From assembly GCA_018969905.1 (NCBI GenBank), contig JAGWXK010000004.1, forward strand, positions 1-53,599: 53,599 nucleotides of DNA. The letters are read 5' to 3'. Shown one piece after another: positions 33,393-41,418 of the stretch. Both the position numbers and the translations under genes were made by a program. The notes under the pieces were generated by a model. It saw only the letters and a program-made list of their open reading frames with translations. It had not been told where the DNA came from and made no database searches. This DNA is from Bdellovibrionales bacterium (GTDB lineage: Bacteria > Bdellovibrionota > UBA1018 > CAIMNF01). Position 1 is the first letter of the stretch; every line of letters begins with the position of its first letter.

Positions 33393-34569
33393 CGGAACTC
33401 TTCCCGAAAAGATGGGTGGCAAGAACCTTGAATTCTTCCTCCACCCTGGTTTTTACTTTTGGATCAAGCAAGGGAACGGGTTCGACGCAGTTCCTGCGCC
33501 ACTCGGAGGATCCCAGATGCAGTGCCTGGTTTTTTGAACGTGTTACAGCATCATACCAGCTGGTTTTCTTGTAGTGCTCAAGGGCTGTCTCGAATTGAAA
33601 CCGCATGCCATTCTTTTCCAAGCCCATTTCATCCAGAGCAAATGCGTCGACCAAAACAGGTTCCTGGTTTTCCTGAAGCGCGAATTTCAACTCGATGAAT
33701 TCAAGATTCAATCCGAAACTCCGAACCTGAGCCCGGGCGAATGCAGAGATCCATGCAGCAGAGAGCATCAGCTCCTGAAGTTTCGATGCCGACAGGCCAG
33801 TCATCCAGATGGCTTCAGAAAGTCCGATTCGCCTGCGAAACGGATCCTGGGGCAATACGAGCTCAATTACCGGAAAATCCCACATCACTCCGGGCTGAAG
33901 CGTATGGAGTGCCGCTGTTTTTGGAATTGAAAGATCTGACGTGCGAAGCGACTCCACACTTGATTCATTCAAGGTGAAATGACACAAAAATTGAAACGGA
34001 AGCATTTTGGGAAATGCCTGCCCACGCCAAACCGAAGGATCCCAGACTGCGCGCCCCATGACGGTTGCCGAAGGGACTTTCTCTTCCTGAAAATATTCGC
34101 AAACTGGATAAAGACATGGCGTATCCTTCAATCTCTCTTGAAGGGCACTCCTTGGCACCAGATGCTCCGCCCGCAGAGGTGACTTTGAATCTAGGACCTT
34201 GAAAACCTTTTCATCGATCACTCCAAGATAATTGGAGCGAACAGGCAGACGCTCGGAAATTTCATTCAACATCGAACTCACGTTTCCGCTCTGTGGAATG
34301 CTTGTGCCCGCCTTCCGGAAGGAAAGCGCCTCCGGTGAGCGCAGGAATTGATTCCAGGATTCCTCGGAACGATAGATTTCATTGAGCAGACTGAAGACCC
34401 CGGCCGCAATTCTTCCCCGATCTGCAATCGGATCCGGCATCCGGCCCCACCCAAGAACAGAAAAACCGTCGTTGAACTTGTGCACGACGGAGGGAATTGA
34501 GGTTTTTTCAGTGAAAGCCACGGGCCCGTACGAATCTTTTGTCACCTGACGCAAAAAAGAGTCCAGCAT
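33382..34569 (-). CDS. Diverged PurC (SAICAR synthetase)-like protein
   Basis: A 395-residue protein. HKFNDGFSVLGWGRMPDPIADRG matches the PurC nucleotide-binding turn, usually DRxSxFDWGxMPDxIxxKG, but with the first Arg and the Asp of FDWG changed to Gly. Further matches are TGLSASKLQELMLSAAWI, IELKFALQENQEPVLVDAFALDEMG (family K-x-E-F...LVD...DE) and YKKTSWYDAVTRSK near the end. PurC couples aspartate to CAIR with ATP. Several substrate-contact residues are not conserved, so activity is doubtful. First large gene of the cassette, 16 bp after a small gene. Confidence 0.65.
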   Translation of the reverse strand: MLDSFLRQVTKDSYGPVAFTEKTSIPSVVHKFNDGFSVLGWGRMPDPIADRGRIAAGVFSLLNEIYRSEESWNQFLRSPEALSFRKAGTSIPQSGNVSSMLNEISERLPVRSNYLGVIDEKVFKVLDSKSPLRAEHLVPRSALQERLKDTPCLYPVCEYFQEEKVPSATVMGRAVWDPSVWRGQAFPKMLPFQFLCHFTLNESSVESLRTSDLSIPKTAALHTLQPGVMWDFPVIELVLPQDPFRRRIGLSEAIWMTGLSASKLQELMLSAAWISAFARAQVRSFGLNLEFIELKFALQENQEPVLVDAFALDEMGLEKNGMRFQFETALEHYKKTSWYDAVTRSKNQALHLGSSEWRRNCVEPVPLLDPKVKTRVEEEFKVLATHLFGKSSDVL

Positions 34570-34585
34570 GACAAAAAGCTATCGG

Positions 34586-34813
34586 TCACTGATCCATCTG
34601 CGCAAGAGGATTCAGGAAAAGTCGAAAAGTTTTGTCCCGATGACGACGGATGGCAAATACTCCATCTCCCTTTTCACCGGCGAGAGCTGCATAAAGATCA
34701 GGATCCAGAAACTGAAGTTCCTTCACCGTTCGTCCCTCATGTTTTCCAAAATCAATAATCACTTCGGATTCGTCGAGGATCCCCGTAATCGGACTATTCT
34801 GGTTTTGACTCAT
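34586..34813 (-). CDS. Small DUF3820-like protein
   Basis: This 75-residue protein contains VIIDFGKHEGRTVKELQFLDPDLYAAL, the pattern of the short FGK-x-x-G-x-t-x-x-E-L...DP-x-Y domain found in DUF3820 and at the C-terminus of some DNA exonucleases. No catalytic residues can be named. A run of G bases just before ATG acts as ribosome site. It is the first gene of the diverged purine cassette. Confidence 0.6.
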   Translation of the reverse strand: MSQNQNSPITGILDESEVIIDFGKHEGRTVKELQFLDPDLYAALAGEKGDGVFAIRRHRDKTFRLFLNPLAQMDQ

Positions 34814-34834
34814 TCCCCCCCCTATCTTTGAATG

Positions 34835-34863
34835 ATTTTCAAAGACACGAAGCGAACTTGCAA
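34835..34863 (-). promoter_or_regulatory. Candidate promoter of the diverged purine cassette
   Basis: On the minus strand TTGCAA and GAAAAT are 17 bp apart, about 22 bp before ATG 34813. The -10 box overlaps a perfect 7-bp inverted repeat (CTTTGAA/TTCAAAG), a possible operator. No PurR-type palindrome was recognised. Confidence 0.4.
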
Positions 34864-34900
34864 GAGTCAGGAAATTGACCTTGGGTTGACCAATGCGGAC

Positions 34901-35599
34901 TCAGCACTCCTGAATGAAGTTTTTGGAATCAAATCGGATTTGGGCGCCCCAAATCCCGTTGGAAGCCTCGGGCTCACCCACCGAAATGACCATCACCACA
35001 CGGTCACTGAAACCAAGGCCCAGCAACCCCTTCACCCGACACTCATCAAACCCTTCCATCGGACAGGTTCCAAAGCCTTCGGCTGCGATCGCAAGCATGA
35101 AGTTCTCACACGCAAGAGCGGCGGACTTGATGGAAATCTCCTCCCGATCCCGAAAACTCCAAGGTCTGCGCGTCATGGGCCTGAAAAGACCGACACCATT
35201 CAAAATGAGCCATTTCAAAGGGGCGAGAAACTGAAAGCCGTAGGTGAATGGAATCAGCTTCTGATAGTAGGGATACATGAATTTCGGGGCCTGTGCACGA
35301 TCAAGCTCCTCAATCATCCGGGCACGATTTTGCTTCCACCTCTTTGGCTCGGCGGTCACCACAATCAATTCCTGCGCGGTCCTTGCTGCCCGTTGGGAAA
35401 GACATGCCTCCACGAGTTTTTTCTTTTTTTCGGGTGTTTTTACCCAATAAAAGCCCCAAGTTTGAAGATTCGAGGAGTTGGGAGCGAGAAGCGCCGCACT
35501 CAATGCACGATCGATTGCCTCTTTCGGAACAGGTTTCTCTGTATAACTTCGAATGCTCCGCCGGGTGCGGACAGCCTCGTAGAAATCCATCTCGCTCAA
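34901..35599 (-). CDS. Nitroreductase-family flavoprotein
   Basis: This 232-residue protein shows the FMN-binding start AVRTRRSIRSYTEKPVP, LLAPNSSNLQTWGFYWV, and the C-terminal AEGFGTCPMEGFDE followed by VMVISVGEPE. These belong to the NfsB/NADH-oxidase nitroreductase superfamily, which reduces nitroaromatics, quinones or enones with NAD(P)H. The substrate is unknown. A hydrophobic insert near the middle (FTYGFQFLAPLKWLILNGVG) is not typical and may help membrane contact. Its ATG overlaps the preceding stop (ATGA). Confidence 0.85.
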   Translation of the reverse strand: MSEMDFYEAVRTRRSIRSYTEKPVPKEAIDRALSAALLAPNSSNLQTWGFYWVKTPEKKKKLVEACLSQRAARTAQELIVVTAEPKRWKQNRARMIEELDRAQAPKFMYPYYQKLIPFTYGFQFLAPLKWLILNGVGLFRPMTRRPWSFRDREEISIKSAALACENFMLAIAAEGFGTCPMEGFDECRVKGLLGLGFSDRVVMVISVGEPEASNGIWGAQIRFDSKNFIQEC

Positions 35600-36039
35600 T
35601 GGTTCACAATTTCACAAACGGCATCCCCCGCGCTTCCCCGAAACTCAAGGTCAGCACCGGGAGGACACTTCTCTTCGTGATTGACCCAGTCACATTGAAA
35701 ATAATGAGAGATCGAATATGTTCCATCTTTCCGGTTGCGCTCAAGATAGCGATAAGTGGTGCCAACACCGAACTCATTCGTTTCATACAGATAGATCCTG
35801 AAATCCGAAACGCTCCCATTGGAAACCCTGAGGATGGGTTCACTGGCCCCATCTTTTTTGGAAAACAGGATGCGAGCCGCAATCTGTCCTTCAAGATCCG
35901 TTTCCTCCACTTCAACAGAGAGAATCTGATTCACATTCTTTTCTACTCTGCACTTGAGAGTCTGCCGCGGTTCCGCGAAGGATGAGGAAGAAAGAAGCGC
36001 CACTCCAAAAACCAGGAAAAGAGAAAGTTGATTTGACAT
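35596..36039 (-). CDS. Small secreted protein, unknown function
   Basis: This 147-residue protein has a signal peptide (LSLFLVFGVALLSSSSFA), leaving about 125 residues with four Cys that could form two disulphides (LKCRVE; FQCDW...KCPPG; AVCEI). Mostly beta strands are predicted by eye. No family recognised. A good promoter lies just upstream and the gene is coupled to the nitroreductase gene by ATGA overlap. Confidence 0.75.
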   Translation of the reverse strand: MSNQLSLFLVFGVALLSSSSFAEPRQTLKCRVEKNVNQILSVEVEETDLEGQIAARILFSKKDGASEPILRVSNGSVSDFRIYLYETNEFGVGTTYRYLERNRKDGTYSISHYFQCDWVNHEEKCPPGADLEFRGSAGDAVCEIVNH

Positions 36040-36048
36040 ACGGGCAGG

Positions 36049-36077
36049 ACTCTAACATTTCCGACAAAAACAGTCAA
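36049..36077 (-). promoter_or_regulatory. Strong promoter next to the start codon
   Basis: On the minus strand TTGACT and TAGAGT are 17 bp apart. The -10 box ends 9 bases before ATG 36039, so the leader would be about 0-3 bases long. No ribosome site fits. Confidence 0.6.
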
Positions 36078-36149
36078 TAGATTAGGGGGCAAATCAAAAG
36101 TCACCTTTGAAAAAATGGAAATAGCCGAATCTTGATCTGTTATAAACAA

Positions 36150-36302
36150 TTGAATTATAACGCGTTTTCAAATCATCGCAACTCGCGCTCGGGCATGAGT
36201 CCGGGTGTGGGTTGCGTAGCACGCCGGAGCAGAATGCGTAGGCGACCTGAAGCGAGCGAGGCCACAGAAAGCGGCTCGGAGGACAAACTCGTTAGAATTC
36301 AA
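36150..36302. repeat. Structured 3'-end element B (after serS)
   Basis: The outer arms 36150-36167 and 36285-36302 pair at 16 of 18 positions and have no similarity to the arms of elements A and C. The core is longer (about 117 bp) and shares AGCGAGGCC and GCGGCTCGGAGG with them; the inner hairpin keeps pairing through a G-U pair. It also contains the motif GGGTTGCGTAGCACGCCGG not seen in A or C. It starts about 75 bases after the serS stop and fills most of the 338-bp gap 36040-36377, where no gene was seen. Confidence 0.8.
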
Positions 36303-36377
36303 GGGATTCCCACCTCGCGACCTTCCTCCAAGCCCATTTCTCAGGGGTAATGCAAACCACTCAACGAGACTCGTGGC

Positions 36378-37646
36378 CTACCCCCCGATTCGATCGCGCC
36401 CACCCATATAGGCCTGAAGCGCCTTCGGTATGCGAATGGCTCCATTTGAAAGCTGATGATTCTCAAGGAGTGGAATCAGAATCCTCGGCGTGGCAACCGC
36501 CGTGTTGTTCAGCGTGTGCATGAATTTTACTTTTTCATCGCGGTCGCGGTAGCGGAGGTTCGCGCGCCTTGCCTGCCAGTCATGAAGACTGGAGCAAGAA
36601 TGAGTCTCGCGGTAGCGCTTTTCGGACGGCACCCAGCACTCAAGATCGTGCATGCGGTATTTTCCGGCACCCATGTCACCGGTGCAGACTTCGATGATCC
36701 GGTAGGGAAGCTCAAGCGCCTGAACGATCTCTTCCGAGGTTTTCAAAAGCTCCTGATGCCAGTGTGCGGATTCATCGGCATCGTTTCTGCAAAATACGAA
36801 TTGCTCCACCTTGTTAAACTGGTGAACCCGCATGAGCCCGCGCACGTCCTTGCCCGCACTCCCCGCTTCGCGCCGAAAGCATGGCGAAAACGCACCAATG
36901 CGCTTGGGAATTTCACTCTCCGCAACAATCTCGCCTGAGAAAATCGAAGTGACCGGAACCTCGGCGGTTCCCGAAAGATACAAATCGTCTTCTTTCAAGT
37001 GATAAACCTGTTCACGGCCCGCGGGAAAGTGCCCGGTCCCGAAGAGTGCCGCCTCCCGAACCATGGCAGGAACCGTGATGATCTGAGAACCCTTGCTTGC
37101 CAGAAAATCGAGCGCAAAGCGGATGATGGCGAACTCATAAAGCGCAAGATCGTTCTTAAGCGCGATCATCCGGGAGCCGCAAACCGCCGCCATCCGTTCA
37201 AATTCCGCCCAATTGTTTTGAAGGGCGATCTCGACATGATCCTTGGATGCAAAATCAAACGCAGGAACAGTTCCGCCCTTTTTTCGCTCCACATTCTCGG
37301 AATCATCTTTTCCAATCGGAACATCTGCGGCGGGAACCAGAGGGGTGAGCCAAAGAAGGTTTTTAAGCCCCTCTTCCTTAATCGCAAGTTCCGGCTCGAT
37401 CTTTGAGATCTCTTGCCCCACAGCCCGTCCCCGCTCAATCAAGCCCGGACGCTCTTCCGGCGTGGCCTTCGGCATCTTCTTTGCGTTTGCATTTTTTTCT
37501 TCTTGCAGGGACTGAACGCGCTTTTTCAACTCAAGCACTTCCGCATCAAGCAAGAGGAGCTCATCCAGATCCAAGTTCACTCTTTTGTTTTGCAGCGCAC
37601 TCCGTACCAGGTCTTTGTTTTCGCGGATGTATTTGATGTCGAGCAT
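36378..37646 (-). CDS. serS: Seryl-tRNA synthetase
   Basis: The 422 residues make a complete class II synthetase. The N-terminal part is a long antiparallel coiled coil (about 25-105) that grips the long variable arm of tRNA-Ser. The catalytic domain shows TAEVPVTSIFSGEIV, motif 2 IGAFSPCFRREAGSAGKDVRGLMRVHQF, LECWVPSEKRYRETHSCSSLHDWQARR and motif 3 NNTAVATPRILIPLLENHQ. Followed by element B. Confidence 0.98.
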   Translation of the reverse strand: MLDIKYIRENKDLVRSALQNKRVNLDLDELLLLDAEVLELKKRVQSLQEEKNANAKKMPKATPEERPGLIERGRAVGQEISKIEPELAIKEEGLKNLLWLTPLVPAADVPIGKDDSENVERKKGGTVPAFDFASKDHVEIALQNNWAEFERMAAVCGSRMIALKNDLALYEFAIIRFALDFLASKGSQIITVPAMVREAALFGTGHFPAGREQVYHLKEDDLYLSGTAEVPVTSIFSGEIVAESEIPKRIGAFSPCFRREAGSAGKDVRGLMRVHQFNKVEQFVFCRNDADESAHWHQELLKTSEEIVQALELPYRIIEVCTGDMGAGKYRMHDLECWVPSEKRYRETHSCSSLHDWQARRANLRYRDRDEKVKFMHTLNNTAVATPRILIPLLENHQLSNGAIRIPKALQAYMGGRDRIGG

Positions 37647-37694
37647 GGCGCAAGCTTAGCCGCGCCTTCCGCAAGGAATCAACCGGAAAAACGA

Positions 37695-37988
37695 TTAGGT
37701 TTTCAAATTGCCCCGGATCCATTCCTGAATTGCCGGTAAATCCGAGGGCCGTGCCTCCAGCACCCAGTTTCCTTTCGGGTAGGCAACGCAGGCGATGCCG
37801 GACTCGCACTTTCCAAGGCACCCAGATTTGTTCACCCTGACCTTGCCCGGAAACTTCTGTTCCTTGGTCCAGACCTTGAGTTGATCGACGATTTCCTGTC
37901 CGCCCTTCGGCCCACAGCTCTCGCCCTTTTCTTTTTGGTTCGTGCAAACCAGAATGTGTAGATCGTATCCTTCATTGCTTGTTTTCAT
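37695..37988 (-). CDS. Thioredoxin-like 2Fe-2S ferredoxin
   Basis: This 97-residue protein begins LHILVCTNQKEKGESCG and continues VNKSGCLGKCESGIACVAYP, the Cys-x(9-10)-Cys...Cys-x3-Cys spacing of thioredoxin-fold 2Fe-2S ferredoxins. It is probably a cytoplasmic electron carrier. Its ATG overlaps the stop of the class V aminotransferase gene, suggesting a shared role, possibly in sulphur or Fe-S handling. Confidence 0.85.
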   Translation of the reverse strand: MKTSNEGYDLHILVCTNQKEKGESCGPKGGQEIVDQLKVWTKEQKFPGKVRVNKSGCLGKCESGIACVAYPKGNWVLEARPSDLPAIQEWIRGNLKT

Positions 37989-39133
37989 GATGCAGACTCC
38001 TTCAATACTTCGAGCACTCGCTCAATTTCAAAATCTTCATTGTACGCATGGGGTGAAATACGGATAAAATCTCCGCGCTTCATGACAGCGATTCCGGAAT
38101 TCCGACAGGATGAAAGAAACCGCGACTCCCGCTCAGGCTCTAGCATGAAACTGGTAATACCGCCCCGCTGGTCCTTCGGAGTCGAGAGTGAAATCCCAAG
38201 ACTAAGAATCCCCTCGCGAAGAACCTTTGATAACCTTGCGATCTCAGCTTCGATTCCATGCATCTCGGTTTCCAGAAACAATTCCACCGCAGAATCGAGC
38301 GCAAAAAGCGAGACAAATGAAAATGCTCCCGGCTCAAACTTGGATGCAGTTTCCACCATGGAGGCCTTCGGATCAAAGTCACGCCCCCACGCGCTGAACG
38401 TTCCAGCACCGATCTGAAGAGGCACAAGATGTTTCATGAGCTCGGGCTTCACCGCAAAAAAACCTTGGCCCAAGAGTGAGGCCATCCACTTGTGGGCGGC
38501 GCCCGCAATAAAATCGACTGGAAGCGAATTGAAATCAAAGGGAAGCTGGCCTAAAGCCTGAATCCCATCCACCGCAAGAAAAGCACCGTTCTTGTTGCAA
38601 TGCTCCCCCAGCATCCTCAAATCCAGAATGCTTCCCGTTTTGAACTGAACCCAGGATACCGAAACCACCTTCACTCCGGGGCGAATCGAATCAAAAAGCT
38701 GATCGAGGTTTACTTGCGCATGAGCATCCGAAGAAACCACCTTCAGTTCCGCCCCGCTCCGCTCACATGCAACTTTCCAGGGGTAGAACTGACTTGAATA
38801 TTCCTGATCAATGGTCACGACCCGGTCTCCGGGCTTCAACGGAAAGCCCAGTGCAACCTGGGAAATCGCACTTGCTACATTCGGAGCAAATGCGAAGTGC
38901 TTTGGGTCCGCTCCCAAAAATCCGGCAATGCGACTGCGAGCACGCGTGAGCATCGACACGAGCTCAGGATCAGAAAAAGAAGCATGCCTTGCCTGAAGCT
39001 CCACCACCTCTCTCACCCGCTCCTGAACCCGCAAGGAAATCGGTGACTGCCCGGCTGAATTCAGATGGATTCCCTCGCGGCTCCTGAATTGCTCTTTGAA
39101 TTTTTGGATTTCAGATCCCTTGATCGAAGGCAT
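37985..39133 (-). CDS. Class V aminotransferase (cysteine desulfurase/selenocysteine-lyase-like)
   Basis: This protein has 382 residues from ATG 39133, which has a purine-rich site upstream and overlaps the kinase gene by 23 bp; the ORF-track extension runs through that kinase. The fold-type I PLP pattern is seen in HLNSAGQSPISLRVQ, FAPNVASAISQVA, VVSVSWVQFKTGSI, LAVDGIQALGQLPF and the Schiff-base Lys in GAAHKWM. No Cys loop typical of NifS/IscS is evident, so it may be an isopenicillin-N-epimerase-like or other member. The 2Fe-2S ferredoxin gene overlaps its end. Confidence 0.82.
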   Translation of the reverse strand: MPSIKGSEIQKFKEQFRSREGIHLNSAGQSPISLRVQERVREVVELQARHASFSDPELVSMLTRARSRIAGFLGADPKHFAFAPNVASAISQVALGFPLKPGDRVVTIDQEYSSQFYPWKVACERSGAELKVVSSDAHAQVNLDQLFDSIRPGVKVVSVSWVQFKTGSILDLRMLGEHCNKNGAFLAVDGIQALGQLPFDFNSLPVDFIAGAAHKWMASLLGQGFFAVKPELMKHLVPLQIGAGTFSAWGRDFDPKASMVETASKFEPGAFSFVSLFALDSAVELFLETEMHGIEAEIARLSKVLREGILSLGISLSTPKDQRGGITSFMLEPERESRFLSSCRNSGIAVMKRGDFIRISPHAYNEDFEIERVLEVLKESAS

Positions 39134-40121
39134 GCTTCTCAATCCTCTCCCACTGGCGTTCAAGGTCGGTTGTAAGTTCATCCCAATACCGGGGCGACTC
39201 AAAATGCGGAAACGCTTTTTGAAACGCGGGATCCTCGTAGCGCTTGGCAATCCAGGTTGCATAATGAATCATCCGAAGTGCGCGAAGCACTTCCACGATT
39301 CGAAGGCTTCCATGAGGAAGATCACGCATCTGCTGATAGCCTTCGATCAGGTGAACCAGAGCCTCCGGATCAGGAGCAAGGAGCCAGAGATCCTGAATCG
39401 GGGGCCCCATCACCATGTCATCAAAATCAATGAAAAATGGGCCCGTCTTTTCATTCCATAGAATATTCCCCGCATGACAATCCCCATGGATCCGCTGAAG
39501 GGGCTGCCCTTGAAAAAGGGCAAGCGCGCGGGACAGAATCGGATCGACAATCGCCTCAAAACGCTTTTCAACATTCGAATTGATGAAAGGACCTTTGAGC
39601 AAAAACTCCAGCGATGCTTTTCCATAAACTTCCGGCGTGAGCTTGACCCGCGAAGGGGCCGCTTTCCTTCCGCCCACCGCATGCATCCTCGCGATGAGAC
39701 GTCCAAGCTGACTGAGCTTTTCAGGCGGAAGATCCTCGGGCTGGCGTCCCCCCACTTTCGGGTACACGCAATAAAATAGCCCAGCCGGGGTTTTTCGGAG
39801 CGTATCCCCCTCTTTTTCAAAAAAATCGGGGACCACCACGGGAATCTCTGCATCCCGGATCTCAAGCATGAATTCATGCTCCTCCAGAATCTGTTGCTCG
39901 CTCCAGCGACCGGGCCGGTAGAACTTCACCACCTTGCGGGTGCGTCCCTCGAACTCAACCTCGTAGACCCGGTTCTCAAAGCTCGCAAGGGGCTGGCAGT
40001 AGCCCGTGCAACGCTCCCGAACTCCGAGGATCGGGTTCTGCTCGAGCGCATCCATGACCCTGTCCGGGGTGAGATCGAAAAAATAGCGCGTGGGGCCCGA
40101 TCCCCAGCTGAGTTCTGTCAT
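39111..40121 (-). CDS. srkA: SrkA/YihE-like stress-response Ser/Thr protein kinase
   Basis: This protein has 336 residues from ATG 40121 (the track start is 53 codons too early and overlaps the MFS gene). It has the APH/ChoK kinase fold: VVKFYRPGRWSEQQILEEHEFML gives the ATP-binding Lys and Glu, RIHGDCHAGNILW the catalytic loop, and FFIDFDDMVMGPPIQDLWLL the metal-binding Asp. These are the SrkA signatures; E. coli SrkA limits stress-induced cell death. It is divergent from the MFS transporter gene. Confidence 0.9.
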   Translation of the reverse strand: MTELSWGSGPTRYFFDLTPDRVMDALEQNPILGVRERCTGYCQPLASFENRVYEVEFEGRTRKVVKFYRPGRWSEQQILEEHEFMLEIRDAEIPVVVPDFFEKEGDTLRKTPAGLFYCVYPKVGGRQPEDLPPEKLSQLGRLIARMHAVGGRKAAPSRVKLTPEVYGKASLEFLLKGPFINSNVEKRFEAIVDPILSRALALFQGQPLQRIHGDCHAGNILWNEKTGPFFIDFDDMVMGPPIQDLWLLAPDPEALVHLIEGYQQMRDLPHGSLRIVEVLRALRMIHYATWIAKRYEDPAFQKAFPHFESPRYWDELTTDLERQWERIEKHAFDQGI

Positions 40122-40143
40122 GGATGGAAGCCTAACATTGAGT

Positions 40144-40171
40144 TTGAGAGCTTTCCTCTTGTTTGTTAGAC
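40144..40171 (+). promoter_or_regulatory. Candidate MFS-gene promoter, nearly leaderless
   Basis: TTGAGA and TTAGAC are 16 bp apart, and the ATG at 40180 lies 8 bases after the -10 box. Boxes are only moderate matches. Confidence 0.35.
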
Positions 40172-40179
40172 CTGTGGGC

Positions 40180-41403
40180 ATGAACGAATCCAAAACAGGC
40201 GCATCCCCGCTCATCGTGATCTTCACAACGGTTTTCCTTGATCTCGTGGGCTTTGGAATGATCATCCCGCTCGTCGGCATTTACGGCAGGCACTTCGGCG
40301 CAAGCGGTCTTGAGCTTGCAGTGCTTGGGTCGATCTACTCTTTGATGCAATTCTTCTTTTCGCCCATCTGGGGCGGACTCTCCGACCGAATCGGAAGGCG
40401 CCCGGTTCTGCTGCTCTCCCTTTGCGGTTCCACCACTTCTTACTTTCTATTTGCCGCAGCCAAAACCCTTCCTCTCATCATCCTGTCCCGCGCGCTTGCC
40501 GGGATTTTTGCCGCAAACATTTCAACGGCACAGGCGTACATCGCGGATGTCACAAAACCCGAGGACCGCGCAAAAGGAATGGGACTCATCGGTGCAGCCT
40601 TTGGCATCGGCTTTACGCTTGGCCCCCCGATCGGAGGCATCTCCACCGCAAAGATCGGAATGATGGCGCCAGGGCTCATCGCGGGCACTCTTTGCCTTCT
40701 CAATCTGATCCTTGCCTGGTTTCGGCTCAAGGAAAGCCTGCCGCCTGATGTGCGCTTGCGCAATCAATCCAAAGACAAGCGCGAGGGTCGCTCCCGGCTC
40801 ATCCAGTGGAACACCCTGAAACGGGTCATGAAGAACCACTCCCTTCTCGTCCCAGTGATCTCGACTTTTTTTGCCACCTTTGCCTTCTCCAACCTTGAAC
40901 AGGTGTTTTCGCTACTGATTCAAAACCGCTTCGATCTTGAAACCACTGATGCCGCCTACAAAACAGGCCTGGTGCTGATGTGGTCGGGAATTCTGGGCGC
41001 GATCATCCAAGGCGGATTGATCCGCAAATGGGTCCCGAAATACGGAGAGGTGAAACTTGCGATCGCAGGCTTCCTGATTCAAGGCGCAGCCATGGCACTG
41101 TTTGCCCACAGCCCGGGCTATGAGTGGTTTTTTGTGAGCGCCATCCCGCTTGCGCTCGGGAGTGGTTTGATCAACCCCACACTCGCAGCGCTTGTTTCAA
41201 AGCGGGCGTCGATCGATGAGCAGGGAGCCGTGATGGGTCTGAAGGAAGGCCTGAGCAGCCTTGCGCGGATCCTAGGTCCATTTTGCGGAATTCTGGCATT
41301 CAGCCTAAAACCCGAACTTCCCTTTTACATTGCGGCCGCTGTTGTGCTTCTTCTGGGACTGTCGTGGATCACAAGAGGGGAACTTCGCCGTTCCTTTCCC
41401 TGA
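40180..41403 (+). CDS. MFS drug-efflux-type transporter (TetA-like)
   Basis: The protein has 407 residues from ATG 40180, with twelve hydrophobic helices. Signatures: VFLDLVGFGMIIPLVGIYG in helix 1, and the loop 2-3 motif GGLSDRIGRRPVLL, followed by RALAGIFAANISTAQAYIADV, which is characteristic of the DHA1 family (TetA/Bcr). It is expected to export small molecules by proton antiport. The substrate is unknown. Convergent with hldA. Confidence 0.92.
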   Translation: MNESKTGASPLIVIFTTVFLDLVGFGMIIPLVGIYGRHFGASGLELAVLGSIYSLMQFFFSPIWGGLSDRIGRRPVLLLSLCGSTTSYFLFAAAKTLPLIILSRALAGIFAANISTAQAYIADVTKPEDRAKGMGLIGAAFGIGFTLGPPIGGISTAKIGMMAPGLIAGTLCLLNLILAWFRLKESLPPDVRLRNQSKDKREGRSRLIQWNTLKRVMKNHSLLVPVISTFFATFAFSNLEQVFSLLIQNRFDLETTDAAYKTGLVLMWSGILGAIIQGGLIRKWVPKYGEVKLAIAGFLIQGAAMALFAHSPGYEWFFVSAIPLALGSGLINPTLAALVSKRASIDEQGAVMGLKEGLSSLARILGPFCGILAFSLKPELPFYIAAAVVLLLGLSWITRGELRRSFP

Positions 41404-41418
41404 GCCGATCCGGGAAAA

